Source: Desulfoplanes formicivorans
GTDB lineage: Bacteria > Desulfobacterota > Desulfovibrionia > Desulfovibrionales > Desulfomicrobiaceae
DNA: 64,000 nucleotides
Direction of reading: 5' to 3'
NCBI RefSeq assembly: GCF_001748225.1
Contig: NZ_BDFE01000008.1
Coordinates: 62,001-126,000 of the forward strand
Position 1 is the stretch's first letter. Every line of letters starts with the position of its first letter. Under the pieces are notes generated by a model. It was not told the DNA's origin and searched no databases. It saw only the letters and a list, made by a program, of their open reading frames with translations. Shown here piece by piece: positions 1 through 9,729 of the stretch. A program made the translations under genes and the position numbers.

Positions 1-1
1 G

Positions 2-916
2 GAAGAACTCCTGAAACAGACCGAGGGCACGGGCGTGGATGTGTATACCCATGGGGAGATGCTCCCGGCCAACTATTATCCCGCTTTCAAGAAGTACGAC
101 CATTTTGTGGGCAACTACGGCGGTTCGTGGTGGCATCAGAATGAGGAGTTCGAATCCTTCAATGGCCCCATCCTCATGACCACCAACTGTCTTGTGCCTT
201 TCAAGAAAAAGAATACCTATAATGACCGGATCTACACCACCGGTATGACCGGATACCCCGGCATTCCCCATATCCCCGATCGGGGTGAAGGCGGGGTCAA
301 GGATTTTTCGTCAATCATCGAGCAGGCCAAGACGTGTGATCCGCCCACCGAGATCGAGACCGGCAAGATCGTGGGCGGGTTTGCCCATCATCAGGTTCTG
401 GCCCTGGCCGACAAGGTGGTGGAAGCGGTCAAGTCCGGCGCCATCAAGCGATTTGTGGTCATGGCCGGTTGTGACGGTCGTCAAAAGACCCGAGGCTATT
501 ACACGGAAGTGGCCGAAGCCCTGCCCAAGGATACGATCATCCTCACGGCCGGCTGTGCCAAGTATCGGTACAACAAGCTGAATCTGGGCGATATCGGCGG
601 CATTCCCCGCGTCCTGGATGCCGGACAGTGCAATGATTCCTATTCCCTGGCTGTTATTGCGTTGAAGCTCAAGGAGGTTTTCGGGCTGGACGATATCAAC
701 GAGTTGCCCATTTCCTATGACATTGCCTGGTACGAGCAGAAGGCCGTGGCCGTGTTCCTGGCCCTGCTGGCCTTGGGCGTCAAGGGGATTCGCCTTGGAC
801 CCACCCTGCCCGGATTTCTTTCTCCCAATGTGGCCAAGGTGCTTGTGGAACATTTTGACATCAAACCCATCGGGGATGTCGAGAGCGATGTTGCTGCCAT
901 GATGGCCGGAAAATAG
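2..916 (+). CDS. hcp: Hydroxylamine reductase / hybrid cluster protein, 3' part only
   Basis: Carboxy-terminal 304 residues of the hybrid cluster protein; the frame is open from base 2, so the gene begins outside the window (family length about 540 residues). Hcp is a cytoplasmic Fe-S/Fe-S-O enzyme tied to nitrosative stress (NO and hydroxylamine reduction). Hybrid-cluster ligands are visible: the His/Glu segment YTHGEMLPA, Cys in TTNCLVP, Cys in VVMAGCDGR, Cys in [11 protein letters not shown], Cys in DAGQCND, and the Glu-x-Lys of WYEQKAVA near the end. All expected ligands of this half are present, so it looks functional. The N-terminal 4Fe cluster motif and the promoter are off the left edge. 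The gene ends 25 bases before a strong palindromic terminator. Confidence 0.96.
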   Translation, partial: EELLKQTEGTGVDVYTHGEMLPANYYPAFKKYDHFVGNYGGSWWHQNEEFESFNGPILMTTNCLVPFKKKNTYNDRIYTTGMTGYPGIPHIPDRGEGGVKDFSSIIEQAKTCDPPTEIETGKIVGGFAHHQVLALADKVVEAVKSGAIKRFVVMAGCDGRQKTRGYYTEVAEALPKDTIILTAGCAKYRYNKLNLGDIGGIPRVLDAGQCNDSYSLAVIALKLKEVFGLDDINELPISYDIAWYEQKAVAVFLALLALGVKGIRLGPTLPGFLSPNVAKVLVEHFDIKPIGDVESDVAAMMAGK

Positions 917-941
917 GCGCGCATCAGCACGTATGAACAGC

Positions 942-979
942 AAACAGCCCGCTGTCCTCATGAGGACAGCGGGCTGTTT
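942..979. terminator. Perfect 38-base palindrome, bidirectional terminator
   Basis: Bases 942-960 are the exact reverse complement of 961-979. The stem starts with AAA and ends with TTT, so either transcript would end in a GC-rich hairpin followed by U residues. It sits between the convergent hcp (+) and acyl-ACP thioesterase (-) genes, as expected for a shared terminator. Confidence 0.85.
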
Positions 980-1003
980 GCGTATTGAGTGATCAGCTAC
1001 ATG

Positions 1004-1771
1004 TCATGGTGCTGGCTGACGCCATTTGGAAAGAGCGCGGGCTGTTTCCATGCAATCAGCCTTTCGGGACAGACTGTGCAACCAGCTCTGGGGATTATTT
1101 TCTGCGGGGGCACAGTCTGCCGTGATAACGTCGTCCTGGCGGATCTCGCCGCGAAAGACGATGTCCAGCATGGTGAGCTCATGAGTGCGGCGAAATTCCC
1201 AGGGCATGGCTTCCAGGGCCCAGGTCACAAAGTGGACGTTGTTGACATGGCCGTTCATGTCCAGGTGAAAAAAATCCGGGGTATGGGAAACCCGGTAGGC
1301 GGGATCTTTCAGCTTGGGTACCGTGCGGGAGGGGAACTCAAGGGCTGTGGCTCCCTGGTGGGGAAGCATCTGGGCAAGCAATGGAGGAAGATCCGTCATA
1401 GTCCGGGTTTCCAGGTCCATGACCGGCCACGCACTGGTACCTCGTGCCAGAATACCCCCCTTGGCATCTTCCAGGATAAAGTCCCTGAAGGCTGTCTTGT
1501 GCCTGGGAGATCGGGGCCAGGTGGTCACACGAATCATCTCTTCGGCCTCTGGATATCGTTGCACCTGGATGCTCAGGCGGGACATGACCCAGCCCACTCC
1601 GAATTCCCGGAGTTTGTCCGGATGAAATCCCAGTTGCCGGGAGTGCTGGGCTGCTGCTTCTTGAAAATAGTTGATCAGGGTGATGATGGTTGCTTTTCCC
1701 CCGGGGTCGGTCTCGTAAATGCGTACCGGATAGAACGGGGTTGAAAACGTGGGGTGGTCTGTTGAATCCAT
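1004..1771 (-). CDS. Acyl-ACP thioesterase (FatA/FatB-like double hot-dog)
   Basis: A 255-residue protein of the acyl-ACP thioesterase family (PF01643), which hydrolyses acyl-ACP to free fatty acid in the cytoplasm. Two hot-dog repeats can be traced: an N-terminal one (about 10-125) with the substrate-helix segment ITLINYFQEAAAQHS, and a C-terminal one with the catalytic-loop motif DMNGHVNN at about 171-178 (conserved Asn/His). The length matches bacterial members. It starts six bases after the stop of the upstream radical SAM gene, so the two are probably one transcript. Its physiological substrate in a sulfate reducer is unknown; lipid turnover or lipoate/biotin precursor supply are possibilities. 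Confidence 0.9.
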   Translation of the reverse strand: MDSTDHPTFSTPFYPVRIYETDPGGKATIITLINYFQEAAAQHSRQLGFHPDKLREFGVGWVMSRLSIQVQRYPEAEEMIRVTTWPRSPRHKTAFRDFILEDAKGGILARGTSAWPVMDLETRTMTDLPPLLAQMLPHQGATALEFPSRTVPKLKDPAYRVSHTPDFFHLDMNGHVNNVHFVTWALEAMPWEFRRTHELTMLDIVFRGEIRQDDVITADCAPAENNPQSWLHSLSRKADCMETARALSKWRQPAP

Positions 1772-1777
1772 GATGCA

Positions 1778-3046
1778 TTACTTCCCAAGATAGGGGTTGA
1801 AATATCCGAAGTTCACCCAAGGACAATTTTTCCTGATCCGTTTCATGAAGTTTTTAAGCCCCATGACCGGGCTGTCAGTCCCTTGGGGCAGACGGGAAAG
1901 ATAAATTTCCGGGTCCAGACTCAGGTTGCGCATCTGGATGAAATCGGCTTTGGTGTCGTGGAGAAAACCGGTCAACGCCTCCAGTTCGGCCTCGGTGTCG
2001 TTGATTCCCGGGAAAAAGAGATAGTTTAAGGAAACGTGAAGACCGTGGGCCTTGGCCTGGCAAATGGTTGCCTTGACGTCGGCCAGAGAGAAGGTCGCGG
2101 GACGGTAATAGGCGTTATACAGGTCCTCCCTGGCGCTGTTCATGCTCGCACGAATGGACGAAAGTCCTGCCCTGGCTAGGGGGGCCATGGTTTCCGGACG
2201 GCTGGCGTTGGTATTGATGTTCACTGTTCCTGTGCCACCTTGGGCCCTGAAGGTGGCAATGGCTTGTTCCAGAAGCGCGGCCTCGGTCAGGGGTTCGCCT
2301 TCACAGCCCTGACCAAACGAGTATACCGCACGTTTTTCCCGCGAGTTGTGGTGGAGCATGACCTGGCAGATTTCTTCAACGGTGGGGCGAAAGGTGATGC
2401 GGTTCTGGGAAGACGGGAATCCCGAGTCCTCGGGTTGCAGGGAAATGCACCCCACACACCGGGCATTGCATGTTCTGGATGTGGGCAAAGGGGCTTCGAA
2501 TCGTCCCAGGGCGAAATTCTTGGCTGCCGGACACCCGTAGGTCAGGGCGCATTTTGCCAGATGGGTGACCAGCCGGTTATCCGGGAATTGACGCATGAGC
2601 CGCTTGGCGCCATCTTCAATGCGTTTACAGGGGATGTTGCAAAAGACCTGGCGTTTGTCCGTATCCACCTGCTTGGCTGTCACCCAGAATTTTCCTTGGG
2701 CATACCCGATGGCTCCATAGGCAAAAAGGGGCAGATGCGGTGCATCCTGGCTGGCGGTCTGGTACGCTGTGGTGGCCGAAAGGGTGTAGGAAGGGCAGAC
2801 AAATCCGGCCACAGCGGTTCCCTGTTCAATGCGTTCCATGCAGCCTGTTTCCGGATCGAATCCCAGGGCGTCGCGTCCGGGCAGCAAGTAGAGATCACTC
2901 TCGGCAGGCAGGGGGATGAGTTCGTCGGGACGAGGCAGGGTGATCTGATTGCCCCGCCGGCACACCATGAGCAATTGGGGATGATCGTAGATTTGCCCTT
3001 GGGCGTCGGCAAACAGGGCTCGGGGAGTGATATGTTTTTTGGCCAT
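1778..3046 (-). CDS. Radical SAM protein of unknown substrate
   Basis: A 422-residue radical SAM enzyme when started at the ATG giving MAKKHITPRALF. The open frame continues about 50 codons upstream with no family-like sequence. The cluster motif CNARCVGC (Cys 193, 197, 200) is a CxxxCxxC that would bind the 4Fe-4S/SAM centre, and SFGQGCEGEPL follows in the position of the SAM-binding GGEP-like strand. The N-terminal 180 residues form a separate domain with further cysteines (CNIPC near 136-140, Cys 166 and 172) that could hold extra FeS or zinc. No Shine-Dalgarno stands out before the chosen start. Substrate not recognised; sure of the superfamily, not of the reaction. Confidence 0.85.
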   Translation of the reverse strand: MAKKHITPRALFADAQGQIYDHPQLLMVCRRGNQITLPRPDELIPLPAESDLYLLPGRDALGFDPETGCMERIEQGTAVAGFVCPSYTLSATTAYQTASQDAPHLPLFAYGAIGYAQGKFWVTAKQVDTDKRQVFCNIPCKRIEDGAKRLMRQFPDNRLVTHLAKCALTYGCPAAKNFALGRFEAPLPTSRTCNARCVGCISLQPEDSGFPSSQNRITFRPTVEEICQVMLHHNSREKRAVYSFGQGCEGEPLTEAALLEQAIATFRAQGGTGTVNINTNASRPETMAPLARAGLSSIRASMNSAREDLYNAYYRPATFSLADVKATICQAKAHGLHVSLNYLFFPGINDTEAELEALTGFLHDTKADFIQMRNLSLDPEIYLSRLPQGTDSPVMGLKNFMKRIRKNCPWVNFGYFNPYLGK

Positions 3047-3269
3047 GATGAGAGAAGGTCTGTGTCTTGGAAGGTTGGGATGTGCGATTCGTGGACAACG
3101 TCTGCAGTCCTTATTCCGGCTGCCAGATGCATGGTGCAGCCCCGGGATGGCATCCTTCCCGAAGTGAGCAGTGAGGTTCCATGTCTTTGGGCGCAAGCTA
3201 TCCCCAAACCAGTGTTGTCTTGAAACCTGATGGAATGTTGATGCAGCTTGCCGGACGGGTCTGTGAACG

Positions 3270-3303
3270 ACAAAAGGCAGGGCACGCGTGCCCTGCCTTT
3301 TGT
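3270..3303 (-). terminator. Rho-independent terminator of rplM-rpsI
   Basis: Perfect palindrome with arms 3270-3286 and 3287-3303; the GC core is flanked by AAAA/TTTT. It lies 28 bases past the rpsI stop on the minus strand, so it closes the ribosomal-protein operon and separates it from the radical SAM gene. Confidence 0.85.
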
Positions 3304-3331
3304 GTACATACGAAATGACAGTCGTGGCGAA

Positions 3332-3724
3332 TTAACGCTTGGAATACTGGAAGCGTGCACGGGCGCCGCGCAGACCGTACTTCTTTCTTTCCTTTTTCCT
3401 GGGGTCTCGTGTCAGGAACCCGGCCTTTTTCAGGGCGGGACGCAACTCGGGGTCATAGTCGAGCAGGGCTCGGCTGATGCCATGACGAACAGCCTGGGCC
3501 TGGCCGGTAAGGCCGCCGCCTGCAACACGGATCTTGATATCGAACTTGTCCAGGGTTTTGGTCAGCTTGAGAGGCTGACGGATGATCAGTTGCAGGGTGG
3601 CTCTGGGGAAATAGTCATCAATGGAACGGCCGTTGATGATGATCTGGCCGCTGCCTGTGTACAGTCTGGTCCGGGAGACGGAACTTTTCCGACGTCCTGT
3701 GCCGTAAAAGAAATCTTGACTCAT
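3332..3724 (-). CDS. rpsI: 30S ribosomal protein S9
   Basis: 130 residues, the usual length for bacterial S9. The N-terminal [16 protein letters not shown] segment and the basic C-terminal tail [17 protein letters not shown], which reaches towards the P-site tRNA, are both intact. It sits 24 bases downstream of rplM, the near-universal L13-S9 pairing, and is followed by a strong terminator. Start ATG at 3724. Confidence 0.99.
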   Translation of the reverse strand: MSQDFFYGTGRRKSSVSRTRLYTGSGQIIINGRSIDDYFPRATLQLIIRQPLKLTKTLDKFDIKIRVAGGGLTGQAQAVRHGISRALLDYDPELRPALKKAGFLTRDPRKKERKKYGLRGARARFQYSKR

Positions 3725-3748
3725 TGTATTCTCCGAAGTGCAGGATTT

Positions 3749-4177
3749 TTAGATATCAAGGGTAGCTGGTTTCTGGGCTGCGTGGGGATGATCAGGACCG
3801 GCATAGATCTTGAGCTTTTTGAACATGGCCCGCCCCAGCGCATTTTTGGGAAGCATGCCCTTGACCGCGTGTTCAATGACCCGTTCCGGCTTGGATTCAA
3901 GAAGGGTACGCAGATCGGTTTCCTTGAGACCTCCGGGATATCCCGAGTGGCGGTAGTATTTTTTTTGGGTAAGCTTGTGCCCGGTTACCTTGATCTTGTC
4001 GGCGTTGACAACCACCACGAAATCGCCGTTGTCCATGTGAGGGGCGAATTCGGGTTTGTGCTTGCCTCTCAAATACACGGCCACTTCTGTTGCCAGACGA
4101 CCAAGGATCTTGTCCGTAGCGTCGACAACATACCAATTATGCTGCAATTCACTTGCTTTGGGACTATATGTCTTCAT
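3749..4177 (-). CDS. rplM: 50S ribosomal protein L13
   Basis: 142 residues matching L13: the segment [17 protein letters not shown] at the N-terminus, [17 protein letters not shown] in the middle, and [17 protein letters not shown] near the C-terminus. An AGGAG lies about 10 bases before the ATG. First gene of the rplM-rpsI operon, with a consensus -35 upstream. Confidence 0.99.
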   Translation of the reverse strand: MKTYSPKASELQHNWYVVDATDKILGRLATEVAVYLRGKHKPEFAPHMDNGDFVVVVNADKIKVTGHKLTQKKYYRHSGYPGGLKETDLRTLLESKPERVIEHAVKGMLPKNALGRAMFKKLKIYAGPDHPHAAQKPATLDI

Positions 4178-4210
4178 TACATGAGCTCCTGTGACAAACT
4201 GAAAAGAGAC

Positions 4211-4239
4211 CAGCTAGGTCATTTCCCTGAATATGTCAA
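4211..4239 (-). promoter_or_regulatory. Putative sigma70 promoter of rplM-rpsI
   Basis: On the minus strand a perfect TTGACA (-35, bases 4239-4234) is followed after 17 bases by TAGCTG (-10, 4216-4211). The expected start would leave a leader of roughly 25 bases before the rplM ATG. The -10 is weak, the -35 and spacing are ideal. Confidence 0.5.
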
Positions 4240-4461
4240 GCAAAACGGCCGATATCCTCGGGATGCCCTGCAGGTCGTTGCCCAGCCAGATGCTGGGAGG
4301 AGTGGATGATATCTGGTTGTCGTTCGTTCGACAACCAGCTTCGTTCAGTTAAGGACTTGGGTAACCAACTGGGGAATCGTGGGAAAGATTCATTCTAGAA
4401 GCATGCATGCTGATACTGGTTTTGTTCTGAAAATTCAAGAAAGAAAACATGGTTGTTCTTC

Positions 4462-4490
4462 TTGCGATTTTTTTATAGCTTTCGTATACT
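4462..4490 (+). promoter_or_regulatory. Putative sigma70 promoter of the HD-domain gene
   Basis: TTGCGA (-35, 4462-4467), a 17-base spacer and TATACT (-10, 4485-4490); a TATAAT follows directly at 4491-4496. The surroundings are AT-rich compared with the rest of the window. About 80 bases before the chosen ATG. Confidence 0.5.
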
Positions 4491-4569
4491 TATAATAACT
4501 ACAAACAGGTGGTTCCCCGCAGGATGGCCGGAAATGTTGCCGGGGGACCGTCCAAGCGAGGCTTTAACC

Positions 4570-5817
4570 ATGCCCGGTATACGCAAGAGTTTGTTACAAC
4601 TTGTTTTTTCAGGAACATCCATGAGACGGTGGAACGACAAGATGCGTCCCATGGAGCTCATGGAGGTGGACAAGCAGGCCCACAAGATGATCATGGCCTG
4701 GATGCTGTACATGCTCAACGGGTCGGATCTTGACCGCAAGGACTTTATCGATCTCGGTGACAAGATTGTTTTGGGCGGCATGTACGATTATTTGTACCGG
4801 TTGGTGATCACGGACATCAAGCCGCCCGTGTTTTACCAGATCAAGGCCAATCCCGCCCACTACCAGCAGTTGACCCAATGGGTTCTCGAGCAGCTCAAGC
4901 CCCGATTGCAGTCCCTTGGAGATCCCTTTTGGAAAGGTATGCGCGAGTATTATGCGGATGGAGCATCCCGTGATGATCTGGCCAGCAGAATTCTTGATGC
5001 CGCCCATCTTTTGGCGAGCCAGTGGGAATTTCACCTCATCAAGGATCTCAATCCCAAGGATGAGGAAATGGACGAGATCGAGGCCAATTTTATTCAAGGT
5101 ATTGAGGGGTTTCAGGATCTGATCGGGGTGCGTGAACTCATGCAGGGGAACAAAGCCTCTCTTGGAAGATTTGCCCAGCTTTGCGGTCAGCTCCGTTTCC
5201 AGCAGCGCTGGTCCCAGACACCGCGCATCCCGGAAACGGCTGTCCTTGGGCACATGTTTATTGTTGCCTGTTACGGGTATTTTTTTACCCTGATGGTCGG
5301 CGGGTGCAAGGCCAGGCGGGTGAACAATTTTTTTGCCGGTCTTTTCCATGATGTTCCGGAGCTCTTGACCAGGGACATCATTTCTCCGGTCAAGAGCTCG
5401 GTCAAACGCATCGGAGATCTGATCAAGGAGTATGAATTCAAGGAGCTGGACTCCAAGATATTTCGTACCCTGGAACAGGGTGGCTATTTCGAGCTTTCCC
5501 GCCGATTGAAATATTTTCTCGGGGTGGATGTCGGTTCCGAGTTTGCCTCGACCATCTGTCTGGAAGGCGACACGCGTGAGGTGGAGTGGGATCAGCTTCA
5601 AACAATCTATAATAACGATGACTGTGATCCCAAGGATGGATTCATGCTCAAGATCTGTGATGATCTGGCCGCGTTCATCGAAGCCTATACGGCCACACGC
5701 AATGGGATCACCAACGATCAGCTCCAGCAGGCCCTGTGGAAAATCCGCAAGAAATACCAGCAGGTCTCCCTGACCGAGACCATGCATATCGGCGGATTGC
5801 TGGCCGATTTCGATTGA
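4570..5817 (+). CDS. HD-domain protein, function unknown
   Basis: 415 residues from the ATG giving MPGIRKSLLQLVF; the frame is open further upstream, but that stretch contains the promoter. The first half is an all-alpha region. The second half carries an HD-type signature, GLFHDVPELLTRDIISPVK, with a preceding conserved His (LGHMFIVACYGYF), the layout of YfbR/HD_3-type metal phosphohydrolases acting on nucleotides. No partner domain or membrane segment is visible. A CBS-domain gene follows after 77 bases on the same strand, and CBS domains often sense adenine nucleotides, which would suit a nucleotide-metabolism role. The substrate cannot be named. Confidence 0.8.
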   Translation: MPGIRKSLLQLVFSGTSMRRWNDKMRPMELMEVDKQAHKMIMAWMLYMLNGSDLDRKDFIDLGDKIVLGGMYDYLYRLVITDIKPPVFYQIKANPAHYQQLTQWVLEQLKPRLQSLGDPFWKGMREYYADGASRDDLASRILDAAHLLASQWEFHLIKDLNPKDEEMDEIEANFIQGIEGFQDLIGVRELMQGNKASLGRFAQLCGQLRFQQRWSQTPRIPETAVLGHMFIVACYGYFFTLMVGGCKARRVNNFFAGLFHDVPELLTRDIISPVKSSVKRIGDLIKEYEFKELDSKIFRTLEQGGYFELSRRLKYFLGVDVGSEFASTICLEGDTREVEWDQLQTIYNNDDCDPKDGFMLKICDDLAAFIEAYTATRNGITNDQLQQALWKIRKKYQQVSLTETMHIGGLLADFD

Positions 5818-5894
5818 GGCAAACGCAAGTTGTCATGCACACAAGACGGGACCACGCCATGGCGACCGTTGCACAACCTGTACAAGGGGGAATC

Positions 5895-6386
5895 ATGCTA
5901 CTTCGTAAACGAGCTTGGGATATCATGCGGGAAGAATATCCCGCAGTTACCGAGGACGCCAGCCTGACCAGCGTCATCAAGGCTCTCAAGGAGAGCCGCA
6001 AGGAGTATCCTGACAACAATTTTGTTGTGGTATTGTCCAAGGACCGCAAGCAATTCAAAGGGGTCCTTTCCATGTGGAACATCATCCAGGCCATTGGCCC
6101 GTGTTTGCTCAAGAGCATGAGCCTGGGGGAGCGGGATGTGAACTGGGACGAGGCCTTCAAGCATGCCTGCGTGACCTGTGCCCAGGTGGAGATCAGGAAT
6201 TTCATGCAGGTGGACGTTCCCCGGATCAACCCCAACGAGCCGTTGGCCAGGATTTTGGAAATATTTCTGGACTACCGCCGTGGCCGGGCCATTGTTCAGG
6301 ATGGGGACAGGATTCTCGGTGTGGTTCTGTTGGCCGATCTGTATCGGGAGATCAGCAAGGATGCGACGTCATGGGAGGATGAATAG
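5895..6386 (+). CDS. CBS-domain pair protein
   Basis: 163 residues, started at the ATG giving MLLRKRAWDIMREEYPAV because AAGGGGG stands about six bases upstream. Two CBS motifs fill the protein: the first from AWDIMREEYPAVTEDASL to FKGVLSMWNIIQAI, the second from FMQVDVPRINPNEPLARIL to ILGVVLLADLYREI. No catalytic domain, so it is probably a stand-alone nucleotide-sensing module. It follows the HD gene and may regulate it; this is inference from position only. Confidence 0.85.
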   Translation: MLLRKRAWDIMREEYPAVTEDASLTSVIKALKESRKEYPDNNFVVVLSKDRKQFKGVLSMWNIIQAIGPCLLKSMSLGERDVNWDEAFKHACVTCAQVEIRNFMQVDVPRINPNEPLARILEIFLDYRRGRAIVQDGDRILGVVLLADLYREISKDATSWEDE

Positions 6387-6486
6387 GGAAGAATGTGTTC
6401 AGTACACGGTTCCCAAGGCAGAGCAGGGATGTTCTTTCGGATGGTGCAATGATCTGCATCTGGTGAACAGGATGGGCAAGATGATA

Positions 6487-6524
6487 AAGGCGCGGCAAGG
6501 GGATGATTCCCCTTGCTGCGCCTT
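6487..6524. terminator. Hairpin terminator between the CBS gene and lon
   Basis: A 17-base stem (6487-6503 with 6508-6524, one G-U type pair) around a four-base loop. On the minus strand it is followed by TTTATCAT, which favours use as the lon terminator; it lies about 130 bases past the lon stop. It may also stop plus-strand transcription from the CBS gene. Confidence 0.65.
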
Positions 6525-6654
6525 GTTGTAGGAATATGGGCAAGCAACGGTTGCAAAGACAGAGAACTTCTTCAGCGTCCCGGATCATGTGCTAGATGGC
6601 GAAAGCGGGATGTTGCGGTCATTCTTCCACCTTGCTTCTCGTCCCTGCCGGGGT

Positions 6655-9078
6655 TTACTCCACATGCACTTCAGGCCAGATTTCATCGATGTTTTCAACA
6701 ACCTTGACCTGAATCTTGCGCCGGAGTTCCTGGGGGATTTCCTTGAAATCGTTTTCATTCTGGGCAGGGATGATCACCTTGGTCAGTCCCGCACCAACGG
6801 CAGCCAGAACTTTTTCCTTGATCCCGCCCACCGGCATGACCCGACCGCGCAGGGTGATTTCTCCGGTCATGGCCACGTCACTGCGCACCTGTTTGCCCGT
6901 GAGGGCGGAGATGAGCGCCGTGACCAGGGTCACACCAGCTGAAGGACCATCCTTGGGGGTTGCCCCGGCCGGGACGTGAATGTGAATGTCCTTTTTCTCC
7001 ACAAAATCGGCATCAAGTCCAAGTTCTTCGGCCTTGCTCCGGGCATAACTCAGGGCCGCCTGGGCGCTTTCCTTCATCACGTCACCCAGTTGACCGGTCA
7101 GCAACAGCTTGCCCTTGCCAGGAAGGATGCTCACCTCAATGTACAGGGTTTCACCCCCATACGGTGTCCAGGCAAGGCCCACAGCCACACCAGGAGGAAG
7201 TTCCTTGTCGCGGTCCTCGTCCATGAATTTGGGTAACCCAAGCAGTTTGGTCAGACCCTTGGCCGTTATCCTGAAAGGTCCTTTTTTGCCTTCGGCAATT
7301 TTGCGGGCAATCTTGCGGCACAACCCGCCCAGTTCCCGTTCCAGGTTACGCAGACCCGCTTCCCGGGTGTACTCCTGAATGACCTTGCCAATGACCGTGT
7401 CACTTATCTGGATGTCTTCCGGCTTGATCCCGTTTTCCTTGATCTGTCTGGGCAGCAAATACCGTTTGGCAATTTTGATCTTTTCCTGCTGGGTGTATCC
7501 GGTGATCCGGATGACCTCCATGCGATCGAGCAAGGCCGAGGGAATGGTGTCCAGCATGTTGGCGGTGCAGATGAACATGGTCTTGGAGAGATCATAGGGT
7601 ACGTTCAGATAGTGGTCCGTGAAGCTGTTGTTCTGTTCGGGATCAAGGACCTCAAGCAGCGCCGAAGAGGGGTCTCCCCGGAAGTCCTGCCCGACCTTGT
7701 CGATTTCGTCGAGCATGAACACGGGATTACGTGTTTGGGCATCCTTCATTCCCTGGATGATCCGACCGGGCATGGCCCCGATGTAGGTACGTCTGTGCCC
7801 GCGGATTTCAGCTTCATCACGCATTCCACCCAGGGACATGCGCACGAATTTACGATTCAGGGCCCTGGCAATGGACCGTCCCAACGAGGTCTTTCCCACA
7901 CCGGGAGGGCCTACGAAACAAAGGATGGGCCCTTTCATTTTGGGGTTGAGTTTGCGTACGCTCAGGTATTCCAGAATGCGTTCCTTGACCTTGTCCAGAC
8001 CGTAGTGGTCCTCGTTCAAAATGGCGTTGGCCTTGCTGATATCCAGCTGGTCCTTGGACATTTTTTTCCAGGGAATATCCACGATCCAATCCAGATAGGT
8101 GCGAATGACCGTGGCCTCGGACGAATCAGGATGCATGCCTTCAAGGCGGGAAAGCTGTTTTTCCGCCTCGGCTTTGACCTTGGCCGGCAGTCCTGCCTTG
8201 TCAAGGGCCTTGCGGATGTCGTCAAACTCGCCGCCTTCTCCGTTTTCACCCATATCGCCGAGTTCCTTGCGGATGGCCTTGAGTTGTTCGCGCAGAAAAT
8301 ATTCCCGCTGGGCCTTGTCCATGCCTTCCCTGGCCATGCTCTGGATTTTGGCCTGCATGGAAGCCACTTCCACTTCCTTGGTCAATTGTTCATTGACCAA
8401 GATGAGGCGTTCCACGGGATCTTCGCATTCCAGGATTTTCTGGGCATCCAGGGGTTTGATCCGCAGGTTGGAGACCACAAGATCGGCCAGACGGCCGTGC
8501 TGGTTGACACTGTTCAGCACCGCCATGATTTCGCTGGTATCAATCCCGCGCAAGGAAAGAATTTTTTCCGTCTGTTCCTTGACCGTACGCAACAGGGCTT
8601 CCTGTTCCGGGCCGAGTTCAGAGACTTCGCGTTCTTCGATGAGTTCGATGCGCGCTTCGTCATACGGCTCGTGCCGGATGAAATCCTTGACGCGAGCCCT
8701 TGCAAGACCCTGGACCAGCACCTTGAGGCGGCCGTCGGGCATTTTGAGCATGCGCATGATCATGCCCACAGTGCCCACGGAGTAAAGATCATCGGCCCCG
8801 GGGTCGTCCACTTCTTCGTCCTTCTGGGTGCAGATGAGGACATACCTGTTGCGGTTCAGGGCCTCATCAATGGCCTGGACGCTTTTTTCCCGCCCCACGT
8901 ACAAGGGGAGGATCATGTAGTTGAAAACGACAATGTCCCGTACGGGCAGAACTGGCAAGGACGTAGGGATATCCGCTTCTCCCTGATTTTCGTTGTCGAG
9001 CATCTCGACATCCGCAGGGGCGTTGTCACCTGTTTGTTCAGGTGTGGTCGGTGTTGTATCCTTTTTTTCATCACTCAT
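6655..9078 (-). CDS. lon: ATP-dependent protease Lon (LonA type)
   Basis: 807 residues from the ATG giving MSDEKKDT, chosen because GAGGAG lies seven bases upstream. Order: acidic N-terminal extension (about 1-40), Lon substrate-binding domain ([12 protein letters not shown] onward), coiled region, AAA+ domain with Walker [10 protein letters not shown], and the protease domain with catalytic Ser 713 in PKDGPSAG and Lys 756 in [12 protein letters not shown]. All catalytic elements are intact. Lon degrades misfolded and regulatory proteins in the cytoplasm. No convincing heat-shock sigma promoter was found in the 289-base upstream gap. Confidence 0.98.
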   Translation of the reverse strand: MSDEKKDTTPTTPEQTGDNAPADVEMLDNENQGEADIPTSLPVLPVRDIVVFNYMILPLYVGREKSVQAIDEALNRNRYVLICTQKDEEVDDPGADDLYSVGTVGMIMRMLKMPDGRLKVLVQGLARARVKDFIRHEPYDEARIELIEEREVSELGPEQEALLRTVKEQTEKILSLRGIDTSEIMAVLNSVNQHGRLADLVVSNLRIKPLDAQKILECEDPVERLILVNEQLTKEVEVASMQAKIQSMAREGMDKAQREYFLREQLKAIRKELGDMGENGEGGEFDDIRKALDKAGLPAKVKAEAEKQLSRLEGMHPDSSEATVIRTYLDWIVDIPWKKMSKDQLDISKANAILNEDHYGLDKVKERILEYLSVRKLNPKMKGPILCFVGPPGVGKTSLGRSIARALNRKFVRMSLGGMRDEAEIRGHRRTYIGAMPGRIIQGMKDAQTRNPVFMLDEIDKVGQDFRGDPSSALLEVLDPEQNNSFTDHYLNVPYDLSKTMFICTANMLDTIPSALLDRMEVIRITGYTQQEKIKIAKRYLLPRQIKENGIKPEDIQISDTVIGKVIQEYTREAGLRNLERELGGLCRKIARKIAEGKKGPFRITAKGLTKLLGLPKFMDEDRDKELPPGVAVGLAWTPYGGETLYIEVSILPGKGKLLLTGQLGDVMKESAQAALSYARSKAEELGLDADFVEKKDIHIHVPAGATPKDGPSAGVTLVTALISALTGKQVRSDVAMTGEITLRGRVMPVGGIKEKVLAAVGAGLTKVIIPAQNENDFKEIPQELRRKIQVKVVENIDEIWPEVHVE

Positions 9079-9287
9079 TGAGTACTCCTCGATCAAAATG
9101 ATTGTCGGATGGTGGAAGAAGTGGTGCGCCTAGCTCACTCCATTGCCTTAGGGGATAGGCATGACTGGAAGCTCCGGCTTCAAGCGATGTACAGAGTACA
9201 TAAACGGATTGTTCGCTGGGTTGCGGTCACTCATACCGCGCTTCAGGTATTTTCCCGCGGGTGCAGTTCGATCATGTCATGTTGTGC

Positions 9288-9322
9288 GGGCCTGCCTGCC
9301 CGAACAGAGAGCAGGCAGGCCC
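9288..9322. terminator. 12-base perfect inverted repeat downstream of acylphosphatase
   Basis: Arms GGGCCTGCCTGC (9288-9299) and GCAGGCAGGCCC (9311-9322) around an 11-base loop. It lies 46 bases past the acylphosphatase stop on the minus strand and upstream of lon. No T run follows on either strand, so it is a possible attenuator rather than a textbook terminator. Confidence 0.4.
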
Positions 9323-9367
9323 TGCTGGCATGTGCATGCGAAGCAACGTCGTACAGTCCGGCAGGGA

Positions 9368-9643
9368 TTACCCTCTGATCTGAAAGGACGTATGCTGCTT
9401 GTCATAATCGATGAATTTGGCGTCAAGTTTGTCAATCCGGCTGAGTTCGGACCCCTGGATGAGCCGCTTTTTCATCTCTTCGATTTTGTCTTCAGGCCCC
9501 TGAAGCAGGACTTCGACCTGGTTTTCCTTGAGATTTCTGACCCAGCCGGTAAGTCCCAGGGCTTTGGCCTGGTCGTGGGTCCAGGCCCGGAAATTCACGC
9601 CTTGTACCTTTCCTGTAACTATGCACTGCAGGCTTTTTGTCAT
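9368..9643 (-). CDS. acyP: Acylphosphatase
   Basis: 91 residues from the ATG giving MTKSLQCIVTGKVQGVNF, with AAGGGGG just upstream. The signature GKVQGVNFRAWT contains the phosphate-binding Arg, and GWVRNLKENQVEVLLQG supplies the catalytic Asn. It hydrolyses acyl phosphates such as acetyl or carbamoyl phosphate in the cytoplasm. Length and both motifs are typical. Downstream of radC by 86 bases on the same strand. Confidence 0.95.
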   Translation of the reverse strand: MTKSLQCIVTGKVQGVNFRAWTHDQAKALGLTGWVRNLKENQVEVLLQGPEDKIEEMKKRLIQGSELSRIDKLDAKFIDYDKQHTSFQIRG

Positions 9644-9729
9644 GTGTTCCCCCTTTTGGTTATGACGATCGAGAACCAATGAATGTTTCTTCCTGGTTTC
9701 TTCCTGCATATCCCAGTACAGGGCATAGT

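Larger units (their letters stand above)
4178..4569. other. Divergent intergenic region between rplM and the HD-domain gene
   Basis: 392 bases with no gene. It holds the rplM promoter at 4211-4239 (-) and the HD-gene promoter at 4462-4490 (+). Between them are two hairpins: 4281-4297 (CCCAGC/GCTGGG) and 4313-4338 (10-base perfect arms CTGGTTGTCG/CGACAACCAG with a six-base loop). Neither hairpin has a T tract, and both lie upstream of the two promoters, so they may be protein-binding sites rather than terminators. Confidence 0.5.

Noticed and set aside
7612-9081. 489-codon plus-strand open frame across lon
   Set aside because: Antisense shadow of an intact lon with both catalytic motifs.
9079-9367. 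Heat-shock sigma promoter for lon
   Set aside because: CTTGAAG exists at about 9176-9182 on the minus strand, but the CCCC element is about 24 bases away, too far for sigma32.
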